Counted from the first letter of the stretch, positions 17,686 through 25,648 are shown. The stretch is 64,000 nt of DNA from WSZJ01 sp964590435 (GCA_964590435.1 CAZPWT010000018.1:72620-136619); one strand, 5' to 3'. The notes: generated by a model from the letters alone, not told the origin. Numbers and translations are program-made.

Positions 17686-19675
17686 TTTCGACCGCTGCTT
17701 TGACGATCTTGTCCCCGACTTCAATCGCCCTCACCACGTCCATCCCGCTCTCCAGCCGCGCGAACACCGTGTAGCGCCCTTCCAGATGCGGGGCCGGCGC
17801 GCTCATGATGAACAGCTGGCAGCTTCCCGTGTCCTTCCCCGACGTCGCCATCCCGACCGCGCCCGCGTCGAACGCCTCGCGCGACCACTCGTCCCGCAGC
17901 GTGAACCCCGCGTCCCCCGTCCCGTCCCCCTTCGGGTCTCCGCCCTGGATGACAAAGTTCGGCACGACGCGGTGCCAGGTCTTGCCGTCGTAGAAGCCGG
18001 ACTTCACCAGGCGCAGGAACGCCGACGTCATCGCCGGCGCGACGCCCGGCAACAGCCGGATCCGGATGACTCCCCGCGTCGTCTCGAGCTTCACGATCGT
18101 CGAGAAGCCGATGTCCTCGAGCTTCGTCGCCTCGATCGCCCCCGGCGGCGGCGCCGGGGCCACGTCCGCCGACTCGCCGCAGGCCGCCAGCGTCTTCGCC
18201 GCCTGCGCCCTCACCGCCGGCACCGCGTCCTTCGTCCCCTCGAGCGCAACGGCCCGCCCGCGTTTCGCCGTCTCGAACCACGACAGCACCGCCATCCGCG
18301 GGTCCACCATCCCGGGGCCCGCGCTGGCGAGGTAGGCCTTTTCGAGAACCGCGTCCCAGTCGATCTCCTTTTCCCGGCCGGCGAGCGCCATCACCGCCGC
18401 TTCTCGCACCGCCGCGTCGGGAATGTCGAGCCCCGCGCGGATGTAGCCGTCCCATTCCGCCGCGAGTGTCGGGAAGCGCTTGAAGTGATCCGCGACTTCC
18501 GCCATGAGCTGCACCTGCAGCGCGCGCTCCGTGCCGAGCATGACGCGCCCCAGTTCCTCGTGGCACTTCGGCGTCCCGATCGCCGCCAGCGCCCGCACCG
18601 CCGCCCGGCGCATGATCGGGTCCGCCGACTTCAGCGCCGCCACGGATTCGTCGAACGCCTCCATCCCGCGCCCGTACCCTTTGGCCCACAGCGCCGTCCC
18701 GCGGACGGTCACGCTCGGATGCCGAAGCGCCGCCTTGAGCGTCCCCGGCGTCGCTTCGCCGCGCTTCCCGAGAATTTCGAGGGCGCGCGCGATCGTGACG
18801 GACTCGCCGCCCGATGCGGCCTGGTTGAGCGCCTTGCTGACGTCGCCGCTGGTGCATTTCTCCAGCGCGTTCACTCCCTCCCACGAGACTCGCGGGTCGG
18901 AGTCGCCGGCGGAGCGGATCAGCGAGGCCTCGGGCGGGTTTTCGAGCTTGCCGAGCGCCCGCGTCGCGAACGCCCGGACCAGAGCATCCTGGTCCACCGT
19001 CGCAGCGTCGAGTTCGGCGCGGAGCGGCGAAGCATCGACGCGGGCGAGGGCAAAGCATGTACGCCACCGCACTGCGGCGTCGGGATCGTGGAGCAGGGGC
19101 TTGAGCGCGAGGACGGCGTCGTGCACTTTCGACTTGTTGTCCGTGCTCTCCGCCTTCTCCGCCATCCGCGCCACCGCCATGCCAACCTCCCCGCGAACCC
19201 GCTGGCTCTGGTCGCGCACCATCCCCGCGGCCAGGCCGAGGTCCCCGGGACGCTGCAGCCGGCTCAGTGCCTGGATCGCGAGCGCCCGCACCTCCGGCTC
19301 GGGGCTTTTCAGCGCACGGCGGAGCGGTTCCGCGATGGCGGGGTCGGCGATCAGCCCGAGGGCGAACGCCGCTTCCTCCGCAACCTTCGTGTCGGGATCG
19401 CCGAGAAGCGCGGCGACGGCGTCGATGCTCTTCGCGTCCCCGATGCGGCCGATCGCGAGGGCCGCACGGCGGCGGACGACGGCGTCGGCGCTGCGGAGGA
19501 ACGGCTCGACCTTCGCGCCCGCGGCGCGGGTGTCCTCGAGAACCTGGATGTCGGCGAGGTCGCGGGACGTGGTGTTCACGGGAGGCGTGGGCTCCGGGTC
19601 GGGTTTTTTCTCGGAAGATCCGCAGCCGGCGGCGAGGGAAAGGAGCGAGGCGGCGAGGAGGCGTTTGGGGTTCAT
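17681..19675 (-). CDS. HEAT-repeat lipoprotein with C-terminal cyclophilin peptidyl-prolyl isomerase
   Basis: 664 residues. The lipobox SLAAGC (Cys18) predicts a lipid-anchored, extracytoplasmic protein. Residues about 40-500 are HEAT/Armadillo-like alpha repeats (VVRRRAALAIGRIGD, KVAEEAAFALGLIAD and similar). The last 150 residues are a cyclophilin domain: SGFYDGKTWHRVVPNFVIQGGDP, then GSCQLFIMSAPAPHLEGRYTVFARL. The conserved catalytic Arg (HRV) and the F-x-I-Q-G-G-D-P block are intact, so it is likely an active folding catalyst outside the cytoplasm. A TAATCT box (extended by TG) lies six bases before the ATG. Confidence 0.88.
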   Translation of the reverse strand: MNPKRLLAASLLSLAAGCGSSEKKPDPEPTPPVNTTSRDLADIQVLEDTRAAGAKVEPFLRSADAVVRRRAALAIGRIGDAKSIDAVAALLGDPDTKVAEEAAFALGLIADPAIAEPLRRALKSPEPEVRALAIQALSRLQRPGDLGLAAGMVRDQSQRVRGEVGMAVARMAEKAESTDNKSKVHDAVLALKPLLHDPDAAVRWRTCFALARVDASPLRAELDAATVDQDALVRAFATRALGKLENPPEASLIRSAGDSDPRVSWEGVNALEKCTSGDVSKALNQAASGGESVTIARALEILGKRGEATPGTLKAALRHPSVTVRGTALWAKGYGRGMEAFDESVAALKSADPIMRRAAVRALAAIGTPKCHEELGRVMLGTERALQVQLMAEVADHFKRFPTLAAEWDGYIRAGLDIPDAAVREAAVMALAGREKEIDWDAVLEKAYLASAGPGMVDPRMAVLSWFETAKRGRAVALEGTKDAVPAVRAQAAKTLAACGESADVAPAPPPGAIEATKLEDIGFSTIVKLETTRGVIRIRLLPGVAPAMTSAFLRLVKSGFYDGKTWHRVVPNFVIQGGDPKGDGTGDAGFTLRDEWSREAFDAGAVGMATSGKDTGSCQLFIMSAPAPHLEGRYTVFARLESGMDVVRAIEVGDKIVKAAVER

Positions 19676-19681
19676 GGCTTG

Positions 19682-19687
19682 AGATTA
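19682..19687 (-). promoter_or_regulatory. -10 box immediately before the HEAT-cyclophilin start codon
   Basis: On the minus strand TAATCT, extended by TG, ends six bases before the ATG at 19675. No Shine-Dalgarno sequence is present. A transcript starting at the ATG (leaderless) is the simplest reading. Confidence 0.45.
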
Positions 19688-19732
19688 CATGAGGGGTGGC
19701 CGGGGGCAGGAGGGATATGAGAGGACGAAGGA

Positions 19733-19841
19733 ATTCGCGGATAAAGGAGGATGACGCGGAAAGGGCCGCGGATGTGTTCCTGCGGCGACGCATGGCCCTT
19801 ATCCGCGGCCGTTTCCGCGTCATCCGCTTTCATCCGCGAAT
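19733..19841. repeat. Long intergenic inverted repeat (41-bp arms)
   Basis: Arms 19733-19773 and 19801-19841 are reverse complements at 37 of 41 positions, around a 27-base loop. Each arm contains internal echoes of a CGCGGAT/GCGGATGA motif. It lies between the nrdJ stop and the start of the HEAT-cyclophilin gene and has no T-tract. It could be a mobile palindromic element or an RNA structure. Confidence 0.85.
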
Positions 19842-19851
19842 GCTTTTCCCC

Positions 19852-21570
19852 TCACGCCACGCACGCCGGCCCCGAACAGTCCCCCTTCTCCATCGCCTGC
19901 CCCGCCCGGCTCCCGTCGCGGTAGACCGTGATCCCCTTGCACCCCGCTTCCCACGCCGAACGGAACGCCTCGGCAACGTGGGCTTTCGTGGCCTCCTTCG
20001 GGAAGTTCACGGTCTTGGAGACGGCGCTGTCGACGTGGCGCTGGAAGGCGGCCTGCATGCGGACGTGCCACGAGGGCGCGATGTCGGCGGCGGTGGCGAA
20101 GGCGCGGCGGATCCGCTCCGGGACGGCCGCGCAGCCGCGGACGCCGCCGGTCTTTTTTACGTGCGCCCAGACCTCGGGGCGGTCGAAGCCGCCCTCGCGG
20201 GCGAGCCGCGCGAACTCGGGGTGCGTCTCGGGGAGGACGGCGCCGTCGAGGACGTGCCGCTCGTACGCCAGCGCGAACAGCGGCTCGATGCCGCCGGACG
20301 TCCCCGCCAGGATCGAGAGCGTGCCGGTCGGCGCCACCGTCGTGACCGTCGCGTTGCGGATCGGGAACCCCGCGCCCCGCGCATGGATGCTCTCCGGGTA
20401 GTTCGGGAACGGCCCGCGCTCCCGCGCCAGCTCCTGCGACGCATGCCGCGCCGCCCGCGACACCGCCGCCATCGTCCGGTCCGCCAGCGCCAGCCCTTCC
20501 TCCGAATCGTACGCCACCCCCAGCGACGCCAGCGCGTCCGCCCACCCCATCACGCCCAGCCCGATCTTGCGGTTGGCCCGCGTGAGGCGCTCGACGGCGG
20601 GAAGCGGGTACTTGTTGCGCTCGAGGACGTCGTCGAGGAAGCGGACGGCGTCGGCGACGGCGCGCTCGAGGCGGGCGAGGTCGAAGCCGCCGGGCTTGGT
20701 GAAGCGCGCGAGGTTGATCGACCCGAGCGTGCAGGCCTCGTTCGGCAGCAGCGGCTGCTCGCCGCACGGGTTCGTCGCCTCGATGGCGCCAAGCCCGGGG
20801 GTCGGATTGTCGCGCTCGATGCGGTCGCGGAAGAGGATGCCGGGCTCGCCGGAGTCGTGCGCGGCGTCGACGAGCGCCTCGAAAAGCTTGTCGGCGCGGA
20901 TGTGCCGCATGACGAGCCGGGTGCGCGGGTTGACGAGCGCCCACGGCTCGCCGGCCGCGGCTTTCTTCATGAAGTCGTCCGTGACAAGCACCGAGACGTT
21001 GAAGTTCGCCAGCTCGCCGCGGTCGCGCTTGGCCCTGACGAAGTCCTCGATGTCCGGGTGATCGGCGGCGAGGACGGCCATGTTGGCGCCGCGGCGGAAG
21101 CCGCCCTGGTTGATGGCGTTGGTGGCGGCATTGAAGACGCGGATGAACGAGATGGGGCCGCTGGCGGTTCCCTGCGACGTCGCGACGCGGTCGCCTTTCG
21201 GCCGCAGCCGCGAGAACGAGAACCCGGTGCCGCCGCCCGACTTGTGGATGAGGGCGGAAGCGCGCAGGGTGCCGAAGATCGAGTCGATCGAGTCCTCGAC
21301 GGGGAGGACGAAGCACGCGGCGAGCTGCTGCAGCTCGCGGCCGGCGTTCATGAGCGTCGGCGAGTTCGGGAGGAACTCGCCTTCCGTCATCATGTCGAAA
21401 AACCGTCGCGCCCAGGGGCGCGGCGACGAGCCGAACGCGGCCTCGGCGGCGGCGATGTCGGTGGCGACGCGCTGGAACAGCGACTCCGGGCTCTCGGCGG
21501 CGCGGCCGTTCGAGTCCCGGAGGAGGTAGCGCTTTTCGAGGACGGCACGGGCGTTGGCGGTCAAAGGCAT
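19852..21570 (-). CDS. nrdJ: Ribonucleotide reductase, adenosylcobalamin-dependent (class II)
   Basis: 572 residues. It reduces ribonucleotides to deoxyribonucleotides. The N-terminal redox cysteine (ELQQLAACFVLP), the active-site NPCGEQPLLPNEACTLGSINL, and the phosphate-binding TVAPTGTLSILAGTSGGIEP are present. The C-terminal tail ends GDCSGPACVA, supplying the Cys pair for re-reduction. There is no NrdB radical subunit or NrdG activase beside it, and motif spacing fits the B12-dependent class. CAGGAG lies just before the ATG. No cobalamin riboswitch is recognisable in the short upstream gap. Confidence 0.88.
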   Translation of the reverse strand: MPLTANARAVLEKRYLLRDSNGRAAESPESLFQRVATDIAAAEAAFGSSPRPWARRFFDMMTEGEFLPNSPTLMNAGRELQQLAACFVLPVEDSIDSIFGTLRASALIHKSGGGTGFSFSRLRPKGDRVATSQGTASGPISFIRVFNAATNAINQGGFRRGANMAVLAADHPDIEDFVRAKRDRGELANFNVSVLVTDDFMKKAAAGEPWALVNPRTRLVMRHIRADKLFEALVDAAHDSGEPGILFRDRIERDNPTPGLGAIEATNPCGEQPLLPNEACTLGSINLARFTKPGGFDLARLERAVADAVRFLDDVLERNKYPLPAVERLTRANRKIGLGVMGWADALASLGVAYDSEEGLALADRTMAAVSRAARHASQELARERGPFPNYPESIHARGAGFPIRNATVTTVAPTGTLSILAGTSGGIEPLFALAYERHVLDGAVLPETHPEFARLAREGGFDRPEVWAHVKKTGGVRGCAAVPERIRRAFATAADIAPSWHVRMQAAFQRHVDSAVSKTVNFPKEATKAHVAEAFRSAWEAGCKGITVYRDGSRAGQAMEKGDCSGPACVA

Positions 21571-21594
21571 GGTTTTCTCCTGAAGGCGAACATA

Positions 21595-21622
21595 ATACTA
21601 ACATAGAATCGGCTCCGGTCAA
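21595..21622 (-). promoter_or_regulatory. Sigma-70-like promoter for nrdJ
   Basis: On the minus strand TTGACC (21617-21622) and TAGTAT (21595-21600) are separated by exactly 16 bases. They sit in a clearly AT-rich patch upstream of the nrdJ ribosome-binding site. Confidence 0.6.
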
Positions 21623-21687
21623 GCCGCTCGATCAAATTCCACGGAATTTGCCGAACTTCGCTTCCCCGCCCGCGTCTTATTTCCACC

Positions 21688-22602
21688 ATGAGACACCTCT
21701 TCGCCGTCCTCGCGCTCGTCCTGACCGCCCTTCCCGCCCTCGCCGATCCCGCCACGCCCGAGCAGGTCAACGACTGGATCGCGCAGCTCTCCGCGGACGA
21801 TGCGGCGAAGCGCGACGAAGCGCAGGCGCGGATCGAGGCTCTGGACCTGACGTGGAAGGCGACGCTTCGCGACGCGCTGGCCAAAGCGACCGACGCCGAG
21901 GCCCGCGCGTGGCTCTCGACGATCCTGGAGAAGCTCGGGCGGCCGCTGTGGATCACCGATATCGGGACGGCGCTCGCGAAATCGCGCGCCGAGAACAAGC
22001 CGCTGCTCGTGCTTGCCACTCCGGGCGCCCCCGACGGCTACTCCTGACTCGGCGGCCACCTCATGCGAACCGTGACGTTCGCAGACGAAGACCTCAGCGC
22101 CTGGCTCAACCGCACGTTCGTCCTCGCCTGGTACGACGTGAAGCCGGAGGACAGCGTCGAGATGGCCGGCGCCCCGCAGCCGGTCTACTCCAAGGAAGAA
22201 ATCGCCGCCTACCCCGAGGGCGGCGGCGGCGCCAACGTCAGAACCGTCTTCTGCTCCCCCGAGGGCGTCATCCGCCACGCCGTCCAGGGCTGGTGGCCCG
22301 CCGCACGCTTCCGCGAAGAATGCGACCGCGGCCTCGCCTGCGCGACGGCGAAGTCGACCGACGCCGCGCGCGACCTGCGCGCCAAGGGCGCCGAGGAACT
22401 GAACAAGACCGCCTGGGACCTCGAAGCCGCGAACCCCGAGGAAATGAAGAAGCCGATCCGCGAGTCCGCGATCGCCCGCAAGGTCGCCGCGCTGCGGCTG
22501 CGCGCCGCCACGTTCGCGCAACTGGACAGCACGATCGGCCAGGAAGCGGCGGTCGTGGTGGACGAGTGGCTGGAGAGCCTTGAAGGGCGAGTGATGAAGT
22601 GA
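21688..22602 (+). CDS. Candidate selenoprotein 1: exported thioredoxin-like protein, TGA read as Sec120
   Basis: 304 residues if the TGA at 22045-22047 is read as selenocysteine. The signal peptide MRHLFAVLALVLTALPALA is followed by a helical region (residues about 22-90) and a thioredoxin-like domain: KPLLVLATPGAPDGYS, then U, then LGGHLMRTVTFADEDL. In CxxC thioredoxin-like relatives the U position corresponds to the first active-site Cys; the second Cys is replaced by Gly, with His nearby. The reading frame stays open on both sides of the TGA. The downstream half aligns with the neighbouring gene (GGGANVRTVFCSPEG against GAGGGNVRLFLCDSEG). A stem-loop at 22064-22083 fits a bacterial SECIS. 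No Shine-Dalgarno is evident. Standard gene finders would call a 119-residue truncated protein. Confidence 0.82.
22064..22083 (+). promoter_or_regulatory. Predicted bacterial SECIS hairpin of candidate selenoprotein 1
   Basis: Perfect 7-bp stem TGCGAAC/GTTCGCA closes a six-base loop CGTGAC. The loop begins on the 24th base after the in-frame TGA, inside the usual spacing for bacterial SECIS elements, and has a G among its first two bases. Confidence 0.78.
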
Positions 22603-22633
22603 GGGTAGGACTCCGAACCCCGTGCGGGTTTTA

Positions 22634-22665
22634 GTTGGTAGCTGGTGGTTGGTGGTTGGTGGTGG
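22634..22665. repeat. Heptamer tandem repeat, (GTTGGTG)n type
   Basis: Units GTTGGTA, GCTGGTG, GTTGGTG and GTTGGTG sit in the gap between the two candidate selenoprotein genes. The same unit recurs in reverse orientation just before glmS (54344-54373). Confidence 0.7.
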
Positions 22666-22693
22666 GGCTGCGGCAGTGCAGGCGGGGATTCAG

Positions 22694-22699
22694 TAGAAT
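22694..22699 (+). promoter_or_regulatory. -10 box immediately before candidate selenoprotein 2
   Basis: TAGAAT ends six bases before the ATG at 22706, and there is no Shine-Dalgarno sequence. This fits a leaderless transcript. No convincing -35 hexamer is seen. Confidence 0.4.
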
Positions 22700-22705
22700 C
22701 CTGAT

Positions 22706-23353
22706 ATGAAGATCGCGATTCCGTTGTTGGCAATGATGCTCGCTGGATGCGCTTCCCCGCCGCCGGCGTTTTCCGTGCCGTTTGAGGAGGCTAGGGGAAT
22801 CGCGCGGCGCGACGGACGGCCCCTCCTGGTGCTCTCGGTCGTCGGCGACCTCGACGGGCGCCTCTGACTCGCCGCGCATGTGCTGAGAGCCGTGACGCTC
22901 TCGGACGAACGGGTGAAGCGCGCGATCGAGGAAAACTGGGTGTCGACGTGGCACAACCAGTGCCCCGGGCTGTACTGCAACAACACAGCGGACACGCGGA
23001 CGCCGATCCCGTATCCGCCGGAGCAGATGGCCACCGTGAAAGAGGGCGCGGGCGGCGGCAACGTGCGGCTCTTCCTGTGCGACAGCGAGGGGCGGGTCCT
23101 GCTGTCGGTGCGCGGCTTCCTGCCGGCCGACCGGATGCTCGAGGAACTGGCCTTCGGCGAGGAACTGGTCGAGATGTCCGAGGAAATGAGGTCTCAGGCC
23201 AGCGAGGGATTCGTCCCCGTCGGCAAGACGAGCGGCGAGGTGCTCTCCCCTCGCCGGATGAGCCAGATTCGCGAAATGCTCCGGGCCCGCGACATCGCCC
23301 TCGTCCTCCGCGAAATCGAGGACGACATCTACCGCAAGGGCGCCATCGGCTGA
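22706..23353 (+). CDS. Candidate selenoprotein 2: thioredoxin-like lipoprotein, TGA read as Sec54
   Basis: 215 residues if the TGA at 22865-22867 is read as selenocysteine. The lipobox MLAGC (Cys15) predicts a lipoprotein. RPLLVLSVVGDLDGRL, then U, then LAAHVLRAVTLSDERV aligns residue for residue with the Sec region of the preceding gene, including the His four residues after U. It lacks that gene's N-terminal helical region. Further Cys residues occur in NQCPGLYCNN and LFLCDSEG. A SECIS-like hairpin lies at 22883-22904. Ignoring the TGA leaves a stub of 53 residues and an ORF without a proper start. It probably arose by tandem duplication, and both copies kept the TGA. Confidence 0.8.
22883..22904 (+). 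promoter_or_regulatory. Predicted bacterial SECIS hairpin of candidate selenoprotein 2
   Basis: CTGAGAGC pairs with GCTCTCGG (eight pairs, one G-U) around the loop CGTGAC. Loop sequence and distance from the TGA (24 bases) are identical to those in the preceding gene, while the stem sequence is different but still paired. Confidence 0.78.
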
Positions 23354-23401
23354 GACTCCGAATAACGCGCCGTCGGCGCGGTCCGCTGCTATAAAGAGGC
23401 C

Positions 23402-24031
23402 ATGACGCACGCGGTCGACAAGTCCGGCGACTGGAAGGCGCGCCTCTACGCGCTCGGCTTCGAGCTGTTCAATTCGGGGAAGCGCTTCGAGGCCCACGAG
23501 GAGTGGGAAGCGGTGTGGCTTGAGGAGCCGAAGGGGCACCCGAACCGGCTGTTCCTGCAGGGGCTGATCCAGCTCGCGGCGGCGTTCCACCGCGTCGACA
23601 CGCATTTCCTGCGCGCGGCGTACCGGCTCTTCCGCTCGGCGCGGCGCAAGCTGATCCCCTACTCCCCTTCATACAAGGGCGTCAACGTCGCGCCGATCAT
23701 CCCGCAGATCGACGCGTGGCTCGAGCGCCTTGGCGCCTTGAATCGCGGCGACGCGCCTTCGCACGCGGACTATTTCAAAATCGGCACTTCCGGCAGCGGC
23801 TGGAACGAGCCGGCGCGCGACCTCGACGCCACCCCCGCCGGCCTCTCCACGTTCAAGGCGTTCGAGCAGTACTCCAGCGACCGCGAAGTCCGCGCCGCGT
23901 GTCCTTCCTGCGGCGAAGCGCTCGCGGTGAACGGCCGCCGCCGCGCACCGGCGGAGGATGCCGAGCGGGCGTGGCGGGTCGCCTGCCCGAAGGGGTGCGT
24001 CGAACGGTCCTTCGCGGGAGCGGCCTCATGA
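23402..24031 (+). CDS. DUF309 protein with C-terminal zinc ribbon
   Basis: 209 residues. The DUF309 signature is clear: LFNSGKRFEAHEEWEAVWLEEP, then LFLQGLIQLAAAFHRV. It is an all-helical family of unknown biochemical role with conserved His/Glu residues. Beyond the usual domain there is a tail with CPSCGEALAV and a later CPKGC, likely a zinc ribbon. TATAAA ends six bases before the ATG. The stop overlaps the start of the thioesterase gene (ATGA), so the two are coupled. Confidence 0.82.
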   Translation: MTHAVDKSGDWKARLYALGFELFNSGKRFEAHEEWEAVWLEEPKGHPNRLFLQGLIQLAAAFHRVDTHFLRAAYRLFRSARRKLIPYSPSYKGVNVAPIIPQIDAWLERLGALNRGDAPSHADYFKIGTSGSGWNEPARDLDATPAGLSTFKAFEQYSSDREVRAACPSCGEALAVNGRRRAPAEDAERAWRVACPKGCVERSFAGAAS

Positions 24032-24423
24032 CGGTCTTCGTGCACCGCGTCAAGCCGGTCTGGCGCGACATGGACGCGCTTCAGCACGTCAACAACGCCG
24101 TCTACCTCACGTACCTCGAGAACGCCCGCGAGGCGTGGTGGAAGGAGCTGGCCGGCGCTTACGACATTTTCCCGTTCACGCTGGCGCGCAACGAGATCGA
24201 CTACCGCTCGGCGGCGACGTGGCGCGACGAGATCGACGTGCGCCTCGCCGTCTCGCGCATCGGCACGACGTCGTTCGACCTGTCGTACCGGCTCGTGGCG
24301 GGCGAGCGGCTCGTGGCGGAAGCGCGATCCGTGCTCGTCATGATGGACGCGGGGCAGAAAAACCCGGTGAAGATCGACGACGCGACCCGCGCGAAGATGG
24401 CGCGCTACGAAGGCCGGCCGTAG
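24028..24423 (+). CDS. Acyl-CoA thioesterase, hotdog fold (YbgC/FadM-like)
   Basis: 131 residues, the usual length. The 4-hydroxybenzoyl-CoA thioesterase-type motif is present: VWRDMDALQHVNNAVYLTYLE, with the catalytic Asp in DMDALQHVNN. Members cleave acyl-CoA thioesters in the cytoplasm; chain-length preference cannot be read off. The start overlaps the DUF309 stop. Extended in-frame sequence upstream belongs to a different frame of DUF309 and is rejected. Confidence 0.88.
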   Translation: MTVFVHRVKPVWRDMDALQHVNNAVYLTYLENAREAWWKELAGAYDIFPFTLARNEIDYRSAATWRDEIDVRLAVSRIGTTSFDLSYRLVAGERLVAEARSVLVMMDAGQKNPVKIDDATRAKMARYEGRP

Positions 24424-24426
24424 CCG

Positions 24427-25647
24427 ATGTCCGAAGTCGAAACCCGGATCCGCACCCTCCTCGCCGCCGGCCCGCGGACGGCCGCCGACCTCGGGCGCGA
24501 GGCGCTGGGGATCCAGGGGCCGGAGGCGATCCTCGCCAAGGTGGCGGAGGCGGCGCTGTCCAAGCTGCCATGGGTCGAGAAGGACGGGGACGCGTGGCGG
24601 CTGCGGCCGGAGAAGCCCGCGCCCGTCGAGGGTCCGGTGCTGCTCGTCGTGGCGTGGAAGGACATGGCCGCACACGCCCCGTGGGACGGCCAGCGCCTCG
24701 GCGAAATGAAAACATCGGCGGTCCCCGACGTCCCGATGTCCCCCCCGCCCGTCGCGTTCGGCTCCCTCCCCGGCGTCCTCTCCATCCGCGCCCTTTGCCG
24801 CGCTTTCGACCCCGCCCGCACCTTCACCACCGCCGCCCGCGCCGCCGAGGAATGGAAGCTCCCGCACGGCGCCGGCGAGGACGCCCTCGGCGCGCTCCAC
24901 ACCCTCGCCGCCGTCTGGGAGCGCGTGAAGGACCTCGCTGCGGAGCGCGACATCCGGGGGCTGGAAGCGCTGCGGGAGGTCGCGGACAAGCCGCGGCCGC
25001 GGCTCGATCTCGCGCCGTACGGCTTCGACGCGGCGTTCCTCGCCACGCTTCCCGAGACTCCGGGGACCTATCGTTTCCTCGACGCCGCCGGGACCGTCTT
25101 CTACGTCGGCAAGGCGCGCAACCTCCGCAACCGCGTGAACTCGTACTTCGCTGTGCCTCGGCAGCCGGACGAAAAGTGGCTGGCGATCACGAAACGGCTC
25201 CGCGCGATCGACTTCACGATCCACGGGAGCGAACTCGAGGCCCTGCTCGACGAAAACCGCCTGATCCGCGAGTTGCGCGGATCGCTCATCAACGTCCAGG
25301 AGTCGGCGCATGCCCGGACTCCGCGCAAGCTGCCGGAGCGGTCGATTTTCGTGCTGCCGGTCGCGGACGACCGGCGGGCGGCGGTATGGCTGCACCGGCG
25401 GGGGGCGGCGCTGAAGCGGCTGGACCTGCGGTTGGACCCGCGCGGCGTCAAGGGGGCGGCCGGCGAGGCGAAGGCGTTCTTTGACGCAACGCGTCAATCC
25501 GATCCCGAATCGCTGGCGATCGGCGAGGCGTGGCTCGGGGACAACCTTCACCGCATCGCGCGGATCGACCCGGATCGGCCGGATCTCGACGCGGCGCTTG
25601 CCGGGGTGCTGCGCGGCGACGCCTTTGCCGCCGGCGAGCGCCGGTAG
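24427..25647 (+). CDS. GIY-YIG nuclease-domain protein (UvrC N-terminus/Cho-like)
   Basis: 406 residues. A GIY-YIG domain spans about residues 215-300: TPGTYRFLDAAGTVFYVGKARNLRNRV, with catalytic Tyr and Arg present and ELEALLDENRLIRELR carrying the metal-binding Glu region, as in UvrC and Cho. The first 200 residues include a winged-helix-like start (ETRIRTLLAAGPRTAADLG) and a region of unknown fold. The UvrC C-terminal RNase H-like and HhH domains are absent. A role as an accessory excision-repair nuclease, like Cho, is inferred. It starts three bases after the thioesterase stop. Confidence 0.75.
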   Translation: MSEVETRIRTLLAAGPRTAADLGREALGIQGPEAILAKVAEAALSKLPWVEKDGDAWRLRPEKPAPVEGPVLLVVAWKDMAAHAPWDGQRLGEMKTSAVPDVPMSPPPVAFGSLPGVLSIRALCRAFDPARTFTTAARAAEEWKLPHGAGEDALGALHTLAAVWERVKDLAAERDIRGLEALREVADKPRPRLDLAPYGFDAAFLATLPETPGTYRFLDAAGTVFYVGKARNLRNRVNSYFAVPRQPDEKWLAITKRLRAIDFTIHGSELEALLDENRLIRELRGSLINVQESAHARTPRKLPERSIFVLPVADDRRAAVWLHRRGAALKRLDLRLDPRGVKGAAGEAKAFFDATRQSDPESLAIGEAWLGDNLHRIARIDPDRPDLDAALAGVLRGDAFAAGERR

Positions 25648-25648
25648 G

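Noticed and set aside
21571..21687. Cobalamin riboswitch upstream of nrdJ
   Set aside because: The gap is only 117 bp, no B12-box-like sequence was found, and an ordinary promoter and ribosome-binding site account for it.
22045..22047. In-frame TGA in the first thioredoxin-like gene as a nonsense mutation or sequencing error
   Set aside because: The adjacent homologue has a TGA at the same aligned residue and a matching hairpin follows both, so independent errors are unlikely.
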